Source: Bacillota bacterium (GTDB taxonomy: Bacteria; Bacillota; Clostridia; Oscillospirales; Ethanoligenentaceae). Taken from it: a DNA stretch of 36,320 nucleotides. Both the position numbers and the translations under genes were made by a program. The DNA lies in assembly GCA_023391535.1 (NCBI GenBank), contig JAEWAU010000123.1:1-36320 (forward strand), read 5' to 3'. The notes beneath the pieces are model-generated. The model saw nothing but the letters and a program-made list of their open reading frames with translations. It was not told where the DNA came from and made no database searches. Shown here in pieces: positions 23,622-31,140 of the stretch; position 1 is the first letter of the stretch; each line of letters opens with the position of its first letter.

Positions 23622-25298
23622 ATGCTCGAGAGTCTGCACATCGAAAATATCGCAGTGATCGAATCAGCCGATCTTGAGCTGGGGGATGGGTTCAACGTCC
23701 TCACCGGGGAAACCGGCGCGGGAAAATCCATCCTGATTGATTCCATCAACCTGGTGCTCGGCGAACGCGTTTCGAGGGACATCATCCGCTCCGGCGCGGA
23801 AACGGGGCATGTAAGCGCCGTATTCCGCGACATTTCCGCGCCCGCGCGGGAGGCTCTCCGTTCGCTCGGCTACGAATACGACGGCGAGCTGCTTGTTCAG
23901 CGCGACATTTCAGCGGACGGCCGCGGCGCCTGCCGGATATCGGGCCGGCCGGCCACGGTATCCATTGTCCGCTCCGTCGGGCGGCTGCTCGTCAACATCC
24001 ACGGGCAGCATGAGAATCAGGCGCTGCTTTCTACGGAACGTCATCTGCACTATCTCGACGAGTTCGCGGAAAACGGAGGGGCGTTTTCTGCCTACGGCGA
24101 GGCGTACCGCGTTTACCGGGAAGCGCAAAGCGCTCTTTCCTCCGTGCGTATGGACGAGGCCGAAAAGGCCCGCCGCACCGATCTTCTGCGCTATCAAATC
24201 GATGAGATCGAAGCTGCGGAGCTTGCCCCGGGCGAAGAGGAAGACCTGCGCGCGCGCAAGCTGCGGCTTGACAACGCCGAGAAGATCGCCTCCGCCGCAT
24301 CGGAGGCCCGTGCGATGCTCAGCGGCGGGGAAGACAGCTCCGGCGCGCAGGAGTTGCTTTCCCGCGCGGGCGACGCTCTGGAGGGCCTCGCTTCCGTACT
24401 CCCGGAGATGCAGGGCCTTTCCGAACGGCTCCGGAACCTGGCATATGAAGCGGAGGACTGCGCGGAAGAGCTGCGCGGCTATCTGGACGACGGGGAATAC
24501 GACCCGCGGGAGCTGGAACGCATTGAAGAGCGTATCGACCTGATTTTCCGGTTGAAGCGCAAATACGGCGGCAGCGTGGAGGACATCCTGGGCTATCTGG
24601 AGCGCTCCCGCACGGAGCTAAGCCAGATCGAGCACGCAGAAGAACGCGAAGCGGAGCTTTTAAAGCGCCTTAAAGCGGCGAAAAAAGAGCTTCTCGCGCG
24701 GGGCGGCGCGCTTTCCGAGCGGCGGGAAAAGGCCGCGGAGGAGATGTCCGCGCGCATACGCGAAGAGCTTGCGTTTCTCAACATGCCGGGCGTGGCTTTT
24801 TCCGTGCAGTTCGAAGCGCTCCCGGAGCCGGGGCCGAACGGCCTTGAGGAAGCGGAATTCCTGATTTCCCCGAACCCGGGTTCTCCCGCGCGTCCGCTTG
24901 CCAAAATCGCTTCGGGCGGCGAAATTTCGCGCGTGATGCTGGCTATCAAAACGGTGCTTGCGCGCGGCGACGATATCGACACGCTGATCTTCGACGAGAT
25001 CGACACCGGCGTCAGCGGCAGCGCCGCGCAGCGCATCGGCGAAAAGCTGCGCCAGGTATCGGAAGATCGGCAGGTCGTCTGTGTCACGCATCTCGCGCAG
25101 ATCGCTTCGCAGGCAGACCGGCATGTGCTGATCGAAAAACAGATCGAAAACGGGAAAACCTATACCCGGCTGCGCGTGCTGGATATGCGGGGCAGGGAAC
25201 AGGAACTTGCGCGCATCATCGCCGGCACGGACATCACGGAAAAAACGCTGCAGACGGCGGCGGAAATGCTCAGCCTCGCCCAAAAACGCAAGGCATAG
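23622..25298 (+). CDS. recN: DNA repair protein RecN
   Basis: RecN is an SMC-like ATPase that acts early in double-strand-break repair. It has 558 aa. Walker A is GETGAGKSIL (about 35-44), the signature LASGGEISRVMLAIK lies in the C-terminal half, and Walker B is LIFDEIDTGVSG followed by VTHLAQIASQADRH. A long charged coiled coil occupies the middle. The start ATG 23622 (MLESLHIENIAVIESADLEL) matches the family N-terminus. AAAGGA is 12 nt upstream. In-frame ATGs at 23610 and 23592 add residues without a better SD. Confidence 0.95.
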   Translation: MLESLHIENIAVIESADLELGDGFNVLTGETGAGKSILIDSINLVLGERVSRDIIRSGAETGHVSAVFRDISAPAREALRSLGYEYDGELLVQRDISADGRGACRISGRPATVSIVRSVGRLLVNIHGQHENQALLSTERHLHYLDEFAENGGAFSAYGEAYRVYREAQSALSSVRMDEAEKARRTDLLRYQIDEIEAAELAPGEEEDLRARKLRLDNAEKIASAASEARAMLSGGEDSSGAQELLSRAGDALEGLASVLPEMQGLSERLRNLAYEAEDCAEELRGYLDDGEYDPRELERIEERIDLIFRLKRKYGGSVEDILGYLERSRTELSQIEHAEEREAELLKRLKAAKKELLARGGALSERREKAAEEMSARIREELAFLNMPGVAFSVQFEALPEPGPNGLEEAEFLISPNPGSPARPLAKIASGGEISRVMLAIKTVLARGDDIDTLIFDEIDTGVSGSAAQRIGEKLRQVSEDRQVVCVTHLAQIASQADRHVLIEKQIENGKTYTRLRVLDMRGREQELARIIAGTDITEKTLQTAAEMLSLAQKRKA

Positions 25299-25309
25299 CT
25301 TTCCGATTT

Positions 25310-25341
25310 GCAAGCCATAGAAAAAGCAAACCATAGAATAC
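25310..25341 (+). repeat. Two-unit tandem repeat in tyrS leader
   Basis: GCAAGCCATAGAAAAA (25310-25325) is followed by GCAAACCATAGAATAC (25326-25341), 13 of 16 bases alike. It fills most of the short recN-tyrS gap and ends just before the tyrS SD. It is too short for a T-box and I see no known motif in it. Confidence 0.5.
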
Positions 25342-25357
25342 AGGAGGAAACCCGGTT

Positions 25358-26581
25358 ATGACTCTTTTTGAGGAACTCAAGGCCCGCGGGCTTTTCGCCC
25401 AGGTGACGGACGAGGAAAAGGTGCAGGATCTGCTCGATAACCACAAAATCACGTTTTACACCGGCTACGACCCCACGGCGGACAGCCTGCATATCGGCCA
25501 TTTTCTTCAGCTTGTGGTGATGGCGCATATGCAGCGCGCCGGGCACCGGCCCATCGCCATACTGGGGGGCGGCACCGCCATGGTGGGCGACCCCACGGGC
25601 CGCACCGACATGCGCAGAATGATGAGCAAGGAGACGATCGCGCAGAACATCGCGCGCTTCCGCGAACAGATGTCCCACTTTGTCGATTTCACGGATGGCC
25701 GCGCATTGATGGTGAACAACGCCGATTGGCTCTACAACCTGAACTATATTGATTTTCTGCGGGAGATCGGCGTGCATTTCTCCGTGAACCGCATGCTGAC
25801 GTTCGATTGTTTCAAGACGCGTATGGAACGCGGACTTTCGTTTTTGGAATTCAACTACATGCTCATGCAAAGCTATGATTTTTATCGCTTGTTTATGGAT
25901 TATGGCTGCGTTCTCCAACTCGGCGGCGACGACCAGTGGGCCAACATCATCGGGGGCGTCGAGCTGATCCGCAAAAAGACGGGGAAGGACGCCTACGGCA
26001 TGACCTTCACGCTGCTGACGACCAGTGACGGCAAAAAAATGGGGAAGACCACCGGCGGCGCCGTATGGCTCGATCCGGAAAAGACCTCGCCCTACGACTT
26101 TTTCCAGTACTGGCGCAACATCGAGGATGCCAGCGTAATCAAATCCCTCAAGATGCTCACATTCGTTCCGCTCCCCGAGATTGCTCAGTACGAACGGCTG
26201 CAGGGCAGCGACCTCAACCGCGTCAAGGAAAAGCTGGCGTTTGAGCTTACCCGCATGATTCACGGCGAAGAGCAGGCTCAGGCGGCGCTGGAAGCATCCC
26301 GCGCCCTGTTCCTGCAGGGCGGCGTAAGCGACAATATGCCCTCCACGGCGCTTTCTGCCTCCGATTTTGCGGACGGCCGAATCGATATTCTCACGCTGCT
26401 GGTCGCTTCCAGGCTGGCGCCTTCGCGCGGCGAGGCGCGCCGGCTGGTGGAGCAGGGGGGAGTGGCAGTCAACGACGAAAAGGTCATGGCCGCAACACAG
26501 GCGTTTCCGCGCTCCGCTTTCGCGGGCACGTTCATTGTAAAAAAAGGTAAGAAGAGCTACCACCGCTTTACGGTGGAATAA
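25358..26581 (+). CDS. tyrS: Tyrosyl-tRNA synthetase
   Basis: A class I synthetase charging tRNA-Tyr, 407 aa. The HIGH motif is in DSLHIGHFLQL (about 47-57). The KMSKS equivalent is KKMGKTTGGAVWL (about 227-239), the form found in the TyrZ-like group. YTGYDPTADS and QLGGDDQWANIIGG bind tyrosine. A C-terminal S4 domain includes SRGEARRLVEQGGVAVND. SD AGGAGG precedes ATG 25358. The recN-tyrS gap is only 59 nt, so there is no T-box leader, although tyrS is often T-box controlled in Firmicutes. Confidence 0.96.
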   Translation: MTLFEELKARGLFAQVTDEEKVQDLLDNHKITFYTGYDPTADSLHIGHFLQLVVMAHMQRAGHRPIAILGGGTAMVGDPTGRTDMRRMMSKETIAQNIARFREQMSHFVDFTDGRALMVNNADWLYNLNYIDFLREIGVHFSVNRMLTFDCFKTRMERGLSFLEFNYMLMQSYDFYRLFMDYGCVLQLGGDDQWANIIGGVELIRKKTGKDAYGMTFTLLTTSDGKKMGKTTGGAVWLDPEKTSPYDFFQYWRNIEDASVIKSLKMLTFVPLPEIAQYERLQGSDLNRVKEKLAFELTRMIHGEEQAQAALEASRALFLQGGVSDNMPSTALSASDFADGRIDILTLLVASRLAPSRGEARRLVEQGGVAVNDEKVMAATQAFPRSAFAGTFIVKKGKKSYHRFTVE

Positions 26582-26610
26582 GCCAGCCGCTTGCTTTCGG
26601 AAAGCAGCAA

Positions 26611-26667
26611 AATAGGACTGTTGCAAAATGTATTACGATTCATTTTGCAACAGTCCTATTCTTATTT
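26611..26667. terminator. Terminator hairpin between convergent genes (palindromic repeat family 1 copy 2)
   Basis: AATAGGACTGTTGCAAAATG (26611-26630) and CATTTTGCAACAGTCCTATT (26641-26660) form a perfect 20-bp stem around a 10-nt loop, followed by a T-rich run on the + strand. It ends tyrS transcription and lies between convergent genes. The minus strand also has a short T-stretch. The arms match those at 14330-14372. Confidence 0.75.
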
Positions 26668-26674
26668 TTTTATA

Positions 26675-27658
26675 TTACGCGCTGATTTTTTCGCGCTGTG
26701 CCTTCTGCTGTTTGAAGAGCCTCACTTTTTTCGAGGGCTTCTGCATTTTGCGGGGCTCGCCGTTATCGAATGCTTCGGATAATCCGAGCGGCCCGAGCCG
26801 ACCGGTATCGAGCATGGACGCGCACCGCAGGGAAAGCGCAACGGCTTTGCTCTGCGCCGCGCAAAACAGCTCCGGGAACGATTCCGTGCGCAGCCGCTGC
26901 GGATCGTTTACATTGTACCAGGGGCATTTGCGTTGGTTCAGCATATCGGTTTCCACGGTGTCGCTTTTCAGAAAGCTGCTGAGCAGCTCGGAGCAACGAA
27001 CCAATTTGTTCGCGCTGCGGAGCATAATGCCGCCCGTGTCGCCCGCCAAACGAAAGGCCATGCGGTTCATGCGCAGGCAGAAAGGAAAGCACACGGAAAC
27101 TTCGCGCGCGGTGAGCGGAATGTGGTAGAGCTTTTGAATGAGAAAAACGTACATTTCCGCAATCGGCAGCAAAAACGCGCCCGTGCGGCGGTAACTGTCG
27201 TCGATTTGAAAGCTGCTGACCGGCCGGCCGGTCATATGGCGGTAAAGCAGGCTCCCGATCTCGCTTTCCACCGCCGCGTGCCGGCCCGCGCGCGGAGCGT
27301 CCTGCCGAAGGGCAATTTGATAATATACAAAAGGATGCGTCACGCAGTCGAGCGAATAATGGCAGATGAAGCCGAGAAGATACGCGCGGAGAATATCGTA
27401 GCTTGCGCGCCCCCGGCACTTTTCGATATAGAGCAGCATGGTTTCAAAGATGCGCTCCGGGTCGCTGTGGTGCAATGCCACGGCTGCGCGCGGCACACGG
27501 CCCCTGTCGCGGATCATTTTACTGTAATACAGTACATCCGGGCCGTGCAGGCCCCACAGGAATGCCTGCGGCTGCCTTTCGGCCGCCGAGGAAAGCGCTT
27601 TGGGAAGTTCTTTTAAAACACACTCGCCGAACAGATGGTGAGCGGCAAATTCCGGCAT
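26675..27658 (-). CDS. Zinc-dependent phospholipase C family protein
   Basis: A 327-aa protein resembling the Zn_dep_PLPC family common in Clostridia. The N-terminus MPEFAAHHLFGECVL has paired histidines, followed by FLWGLHGPDVLYYSK. The metal-site core AYLLGFICHYSLDCVTHPFV contains HYxxD and a further His. There is no signal peptide, so it is probably cytoplasmic rather than a secreted toxin. The C-terminus is basic (KKVRLFKQQKAQREK). The start ATG 27658 has GGAGGG five bases upstream on the minus strand. It stands alone with its own promoter. Substrate unknown; a lipase activity is inferred from the family only. Confidence 0.75.
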   Translation of the reverse strand: MPEFAAHHLFGECVLKELPKALSSAAERQPQAFLWGLHGPDVLYYSKMIRDRGRVPRAAVALHHSDPERIFETMLLYIEKCRGRASYDILRAYLLGFICHYSLDCVTHPFVYYQIALRQDAPRAGRHAAVESEIGSLLYRHMTGRPVSSFQIDDSYRRTGAFLLPIAEMYVFLIQKLYHIPLTAREVSVCFPFCLRMNRMAFRLAGDTGGIMLRSANKLVRCSELLSSFLKSDTVETDMLNQRKCPWYNVNDPQRLRTESFPELFCAAQSKAVALSLRCASMLDTGRLGPLGLSEAFDNGEPRKMQKPSKKVRLFKQQKAQREKISA

Positions 27659-27730
27659 AAAAACCCTCCGGCGGATTTTCCGCAATGGATTTCCGAAACA
27701 TCCTATACAAACATACGAGCGATTGGCCCT

Positions 27731-27739
27731 ATTGTAGCA
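27731..27739 (-). promoter_or_regulatory. Extended -10 of the phospholipase-like gene
   Basis: On the minus strand TGC precedes TACAAT (27736 to 27731), an extended -10, with only a weak TTTCAT at the -35 position (17-bp spacer). It lies about 70 nt upstream of the start at 27658. Confidence 0.45.
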
Positions 27740-27801
27740 CACAATGGACGCAAATGAAACAGGGAAATACATGTTTTGGCTGCAATTTATTCGTTCGATT
27801 T

Positions 27802-28773
27802 TCAGTGCATAACGAGTATGAAATACACCGGGATGACCAGCATGCTGAGCACAGTAGTCAGAACGGTAGCCGTTGTGGCAAATTCCACGTCGGCGCCATA
27901 TTCCTGTGCCAAAACGCCCGTGCTCGTCATCGCCGGCAGGCATGCCTGAATCACAAAAACCTTTCCCATCATGGGTGAAACCGGGATGATCCGGATGAGC
28001 AGCAGAACCGTCAGCGGACAGAACACGAACCGGCCAAACAGCAGCAGCAGGATATCGCGGCTGACCCGGAGTTTCCGGAAATCGACGGCGCTCAGGATGA
28101 TGCCGATAAACAAAAGCGCCAGCGGCGTGGTTAGTTCTCCCAGATATTTGCAGGTGTTCATTACAAAATCCGGCGGCCAGAGCTTGAGCAAAATGAAAAC
28201 GACTCCAAGAATAAACCCCAGCAGCGCGGGCGGAAGAATGCGCGTCATCGTGCGCATCAGCCGCTTTTTTCGGTTCTCCGTTTCCGGGCGCGGCACGATA
28301 TGTCCGTCGCGCCGGATCTCGCGCACACCGAGGGTCCAGAAAAACGAGGTATTCACAATATAGTACAGCAGTACGTACGGTACGCTTCGCTCACCAAATA
28401 ATGCCAGATTCACCGGAAGGCCGATAAAAATCGTATTGGAGCAGAAAAAAATAGATCGAAAAACGCCGCGGTGTTTGATTTCGACCCGCGCGGCACGACA
28501 GATCAAAATGGAAACGCCGTATGCCGCCGCCATGGAGATCACCGGAACAACCATGCCGCCGCAGAACGAAAGAAATTCCGAACGGCTCAGGCTGGTGCGC
28601 AGATTCCAGAACATATAGCAAGGCAGCGCCACATATAAGATCACTTTGGTAAACGCGCTGCCGATTTTTTCATCGAACCAGCCGGCACGCGTCATGAAGT
28701 AGCCGGCAAGCATGATGATTACAATGGTGAGGACGCTTTGCACAGCCTGTAAAAAGGCCAGAAACACATTCAC
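27802..28773 (-). CDS. AEC family transporter (auxin efflux carrier-like)
   Basis: A 323-aa membrane protein with about ten hydrophobic segments in two five-helix halves, as in the AEC (malonate/malate permease) family. LTIVIIMLAGYFMTRAGWFD and FCSNTIFIGLPVNLALFGE are family motifs of the first half. QACLPAMTSTGVLAQEYGAD belongs to the second. A charged loop (REIRRDGHIVPRPETENRKK) separates the halves. The substrate is unknown. The GTG at 28773 has GGGGG five bases upstream. TTG 28785 would add four residues. It is transcribed separately, with an AT-rich palindrome about 100 nt upstream. Confidence 0.88.
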   Translation of the reverse strand: MNVFLAFLQAVQSVLTIVIIMLAGYFMTRAGWFDEKIGSAFTKVILYVALPCYMFWNLRTSLSRSEFLSFCGGMVVPVISMAAAYGVSILICRAARVEIKHRGVFRSIFFCSNTIFIGLPVNLALFGERSVPYVLLYYIVNTSFFWTLGVREIRRDGHIVPRPETENRKKRLMRTMTRILPPALLGFILGVVFILLKLWPPDFVMNTCKYLGELTTPLALLFIGIILSAVDFRKLRVSRDILLLLFGRFVFCPLTVLLLIRIIPVSPMMGKVFVIQACLPAMTSTGVLAQEYGADVEFATTATVLTTVLSMLVIPVYFILVMH

Positions 28774-28873
28774 AGAAACCCCCAAAATCTCAAAGCCGGT
28801 AAATCAAAAAGTCGAAAGCATTCAAGGCGTCGGAATCGCTGTTCGGAGCACGAATCGCTTTTCTTCTCCCCTA

Positions 28874-28903
28874 AATTATACAAAATAGTCATTTTGTATA
28901 ATT
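28874..28903. promoter_or_regulatory. AT-rich perfect palindrome upstream of the AEC gene
   Basis: AATTATACAAAAT (28874-28886) and ATTTTGTATAATT (28891-28903) are perfect inverted repeats around AGTC. Each arm ends in TATAAT-like sequence, so the palindrome overlaps a possible -10 for the minus-strand AEC gene (TATAAT at 28880 to 28875). It looks like a dimeric-repressor operator. A weak terminator for the gene at 28928 is the alternative, but there is no GC-rich stem and no T-run. Confidence 0.5.
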
Positions 28904-28927
28904 CGATTTAATTTCTTTTTAATTTCT

Positions 28928-29746
28928 TTAGAAGCTGTCCAAACTTCTTTCCGCACGTTCTTCACATTCTTCGAACGCTTCCCCTGTTTCTGTCAGCGGA
29001 AGAATTCCGCCGATGTCCGTCAGCGGGCCGCCGCACAACGGCAGCAAACGGATGTGCCGCGCTTCCAGAAACGCGGCCATGCGCGGATAATCGGGATGCG
29101 TTGTGGGATCTCCGCAGCACGCGAGAATATCCGGCGCCAGTTTTCCGCAGCAACCGCCGAAAAAGCCGGTATCATACCCCATTAGGTTTACAAATCCTGC
29201 CCGGATTCGCAGCACGGCAATACCGGATTCCTCCGCCGCGTCGGCGATTCCCGTATCTGCCGTGATCAGTGAACGCGAATCTGCAACGCAAACAGCGCAT
29301 TTGGCATACCCCTGCCGAACCGGAACAATATGTATGCTTTTCCTTAGGCACCACGCGAGCAGCGTGGGAGAGGCAAACGCCTGCCGGCAGAACAGGAAAT
29401 CACCCACGCGTGCCGCATTCAGGGCAATTTCCCGCGGGTAACCGCGCGCAGACGTGAAAGCGGGCGCATCCTCCGCTTCCCGCAAGCGAAACCCCAGCTT
29501 TAAAAGGCTTTCGCACGCCTGCCGGGAAGCGCCGCGCACATGCAGGATACTACAGCCGCCCAGGTGAAAAAACTGCATATCCGCGTGGCAGGCCACCGGC
29601 GGAGAAAACCATCGGCATGCGCCGACGAACACCGCTTCCACGCCCATCCGCTGCAAAGAGACAAAAACTTCTTTCCCGGCAGCGGAGGAGATCAGCACGG
29701 AGCGAACCGGAACGCGCGGCAGATGCGGCATTTCCAGCGCAGGCAT
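28928..29746 (-). CDS. DUF6873-like GME-fold family protein
   Basis: A 272-aa soluble protein, probably of the DUF6873 GME-fold (guanidino-group modifying enzyme-like) family found in Clostridia. The family assignment is from recall of its motifs and was not searched. Visible features are HADMQFFHLGG (54-64), VRQGYAKCAVCVAD (143-156), ITADTGIAD (161-169) and GYDTGFFGGCCG (190-201). His54-x-Asp56 and Cys199/Cys200 could correspond to the His/Asp/Cys set of arginine-deiminase-like enzymes, but that is inference. ATG 29746 has AGAGGA seven bases upstream. No signal peptide. It lies downstream of the ABC permease on the same strand with an 83-nt gap. Confidence 0.62.
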   Translation of the reverse strand: MPALEMPHLPRVPVRSVLISSAAGKEVFVSLQRMGVEAVFVGACRWFSPPVACHADMQFFHLGGCSILHVRGASRQACESLLKLGFRLREAEDAPAFTSARGYPREIALNAARVGDFLFCRQAFASPTLLAWCLRKSIHIVPVRQGYAKCAVCVADSRSLITADTGIADAAEESGIAVLRIRAGFVNLMGYDTGFFGGCCGKLAPDILACCGDPTTHPDYPRMAAFLEARHIRLLPLCGGPLTDIGGILPLTETGEAFEECEERAERSLDSF

Positions 29747-29829
29747 CTTTCCGTCCTCTCTCCCTTTCTTCTATTCCCATATTAATTCCATCCCATTCAC
29801 GGAACCCATTGAGCAAATTTTTGCAGCGG

Positions 29830-31020
29830 TTAATCGTGCCTAAGGGCTTCCACTGGGTTGAGCCGTGCAGCTTTCACAGCGGGATACACGCCGAACAGGA
29901 TTCCGGTGACCAGGGCAAACCCACACGAGAGCAGGATAGTGAAAAAATCGACGCCAAAATGTAGGTTCAGAATACGCGAAAGCAAAAACGAAAGCCCCAC
30001 GCCCAAGCTGATACCCGCCGCACTGCCGATGCAGGAAATCACCATCGCTTCCAGCAGAAATTCCAGCATGATAGCGCCCTTTTTCGCGCCCAGCGCTTTT
30101 TTAATGCCGATTTCCCGGGTACGCTCGTTGAGGGAAACAAGCATCACCGTCATAATACCGAGGCCGGCCACCACGAGCGAGATGCCGCCGAACGCCGAAA
30201 CCACCAGCGTGATCATGCTGAGAATACCCGAAAGCTTTTTCTTCTGCTCCAGCATATTGGAGGCGATAAAACTTTTCCCGGGATGCTTGGAAGACAACAG
30301 CTGCACGATGTTGTCCCCCACACGGCCGGCGGTGGATGCCGAGCTTTTGACCATGATTTCGTCAAAACCGTCGTATTCTCTCAGATCGCTGGCGGTGGTA
30401 TAGGGCGTATACAGAAAAGTGGGGATATAATCCCCTACCAAATTATACAGCAAACTGCTGTCCGACTCAACTATGCCGCAGACCTTCAGCGTTTCGTAAC
30501 GGTCTCCCAGATAGACGGATACCGTCTTCCCCACGATGTTGTCACGGTGGTAAATCTCCTGCGCAAAATCGTTTCCCACCAGGCACACCTTGGCGTGCTG
30601 CTCCACCTGGGAGGGCGAAAACATTCTTCCGTAAAGCAGCTTCAGGGATATGATTTTTTCGGCGTTGCTGCCGATGCCCCAAACCAGCGCATCCTTCTGC
30701 ATATTCCGCAGAACGGCATCCCCCTGCTGCATAATCAGCGGCATGGCGGCCTGAACGCCGTTCACGCCCTGGCAGAGGGAAAGATCCTTCTGCGAAAGTG
30801 TGGCGGTCCGGTCATCGTAACTGCTTTTCTGCTCGCTGATATCTACACCGTTGATACCCAGCCCGTCCAGCTGCTTGTTGACGGCATATTTGGCGCTATT
30901 TCCAATGGCGCCTATGAGAATAACCGACGCCACGCCGATCATAATCCCGCAAATCGTCAAAACGCTGCGGAAGCGTTTGCGCCCCAGGTTGCGGAGCGCG
31001 GATACCAGAAACTCCAGCAA
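29830..31020 (-). CDS. MacB-like ABC transporter permease
   Basis: A 396-aa FtsX/MacB-type permease. One N-terminal helix follows ALRNLGRKRFRSVLTICGIM, then a large extracellular MacB_PCD domain (about 45-265), then three C-terminal helices with the FtsX domain. LNERTREIGIKKALGAKKGA and the ending YPAVKAARLNPVEALRHD are diagnostic. It starts at TTG 31020 with GGAGGG eight bases upstream. The frame extends further but with no SD. It pairs with the adaptor upstream. The ATPase that normally completes the system is not in the window. Confidence 0.93.
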   Translation of the reverse strand: MLEFLVSALRNLGRKRFRSVLTICGIMIGVASVILIGAIGNSAKYAVNKQLDGLGINGVDISEQKSSYDDRTATLSQKDLSLCQGVNGVQAAMPLIMQQGDAVLRNMQKDALVWGIGSNAEKIISLKLLYGRMFSPSQVEQHAKVCLVGNDFAQEIYHRDNIVGKTVSVYLGDRYETLKVCGIVESDSSLLYNLVGDYIPTFLYTPYTTASDLREYDGFDEIMVKSSASTAGRVGDNIVQLLSSKHPGKSFIASNMLEQKKKLSGILSMITLVVSAFGGISLVVAGLGIMTVMLVSLNERTREIGIKKALGAKKGAIMLEFLLEAMVISCIGSAAGISLGVGLSFLLSRILNLHFGVDFFTILLSCGFALVTGILFGVYPAVKAARLNPVEALRHD

Positions 31021-31075
31021 AAGTGGTTCCCTCCAAATCGGCGGCGGCTGCCGCAAAGCGGACTGCAAAGAAGCG

Positions 31076-31140
31076 GCTGATGCGAATCTTCGATAAAATT
31101 GCGGATTTCATCGGCTATTGAGCCGGATATTCGTATCAGC
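31076..31140 (-). repeat. Intercistronic palindromic repeat, family 3 copy 2
   Basis: GCTGATGCGAAT (31076-31087) pairs with ATTCGTATCAGC (31129-31140) with one G-U. CGGCT-ATTG-AGCCG forms an inner hairpin. Read on the minus strand it starts two bases before and includes the adaptor stop codon TGA (31138 to 31136), and ends in AGATTCGCAT like the copy at 21307-21362. Confidence 0.6.

Noticed and set aside
26591..26782. Short + strand frame downstream of tyrS
   Set aside because: It begins in the terminator stem and is hydrophobic only because it is antisense to the end of the phospholipase-like gene.
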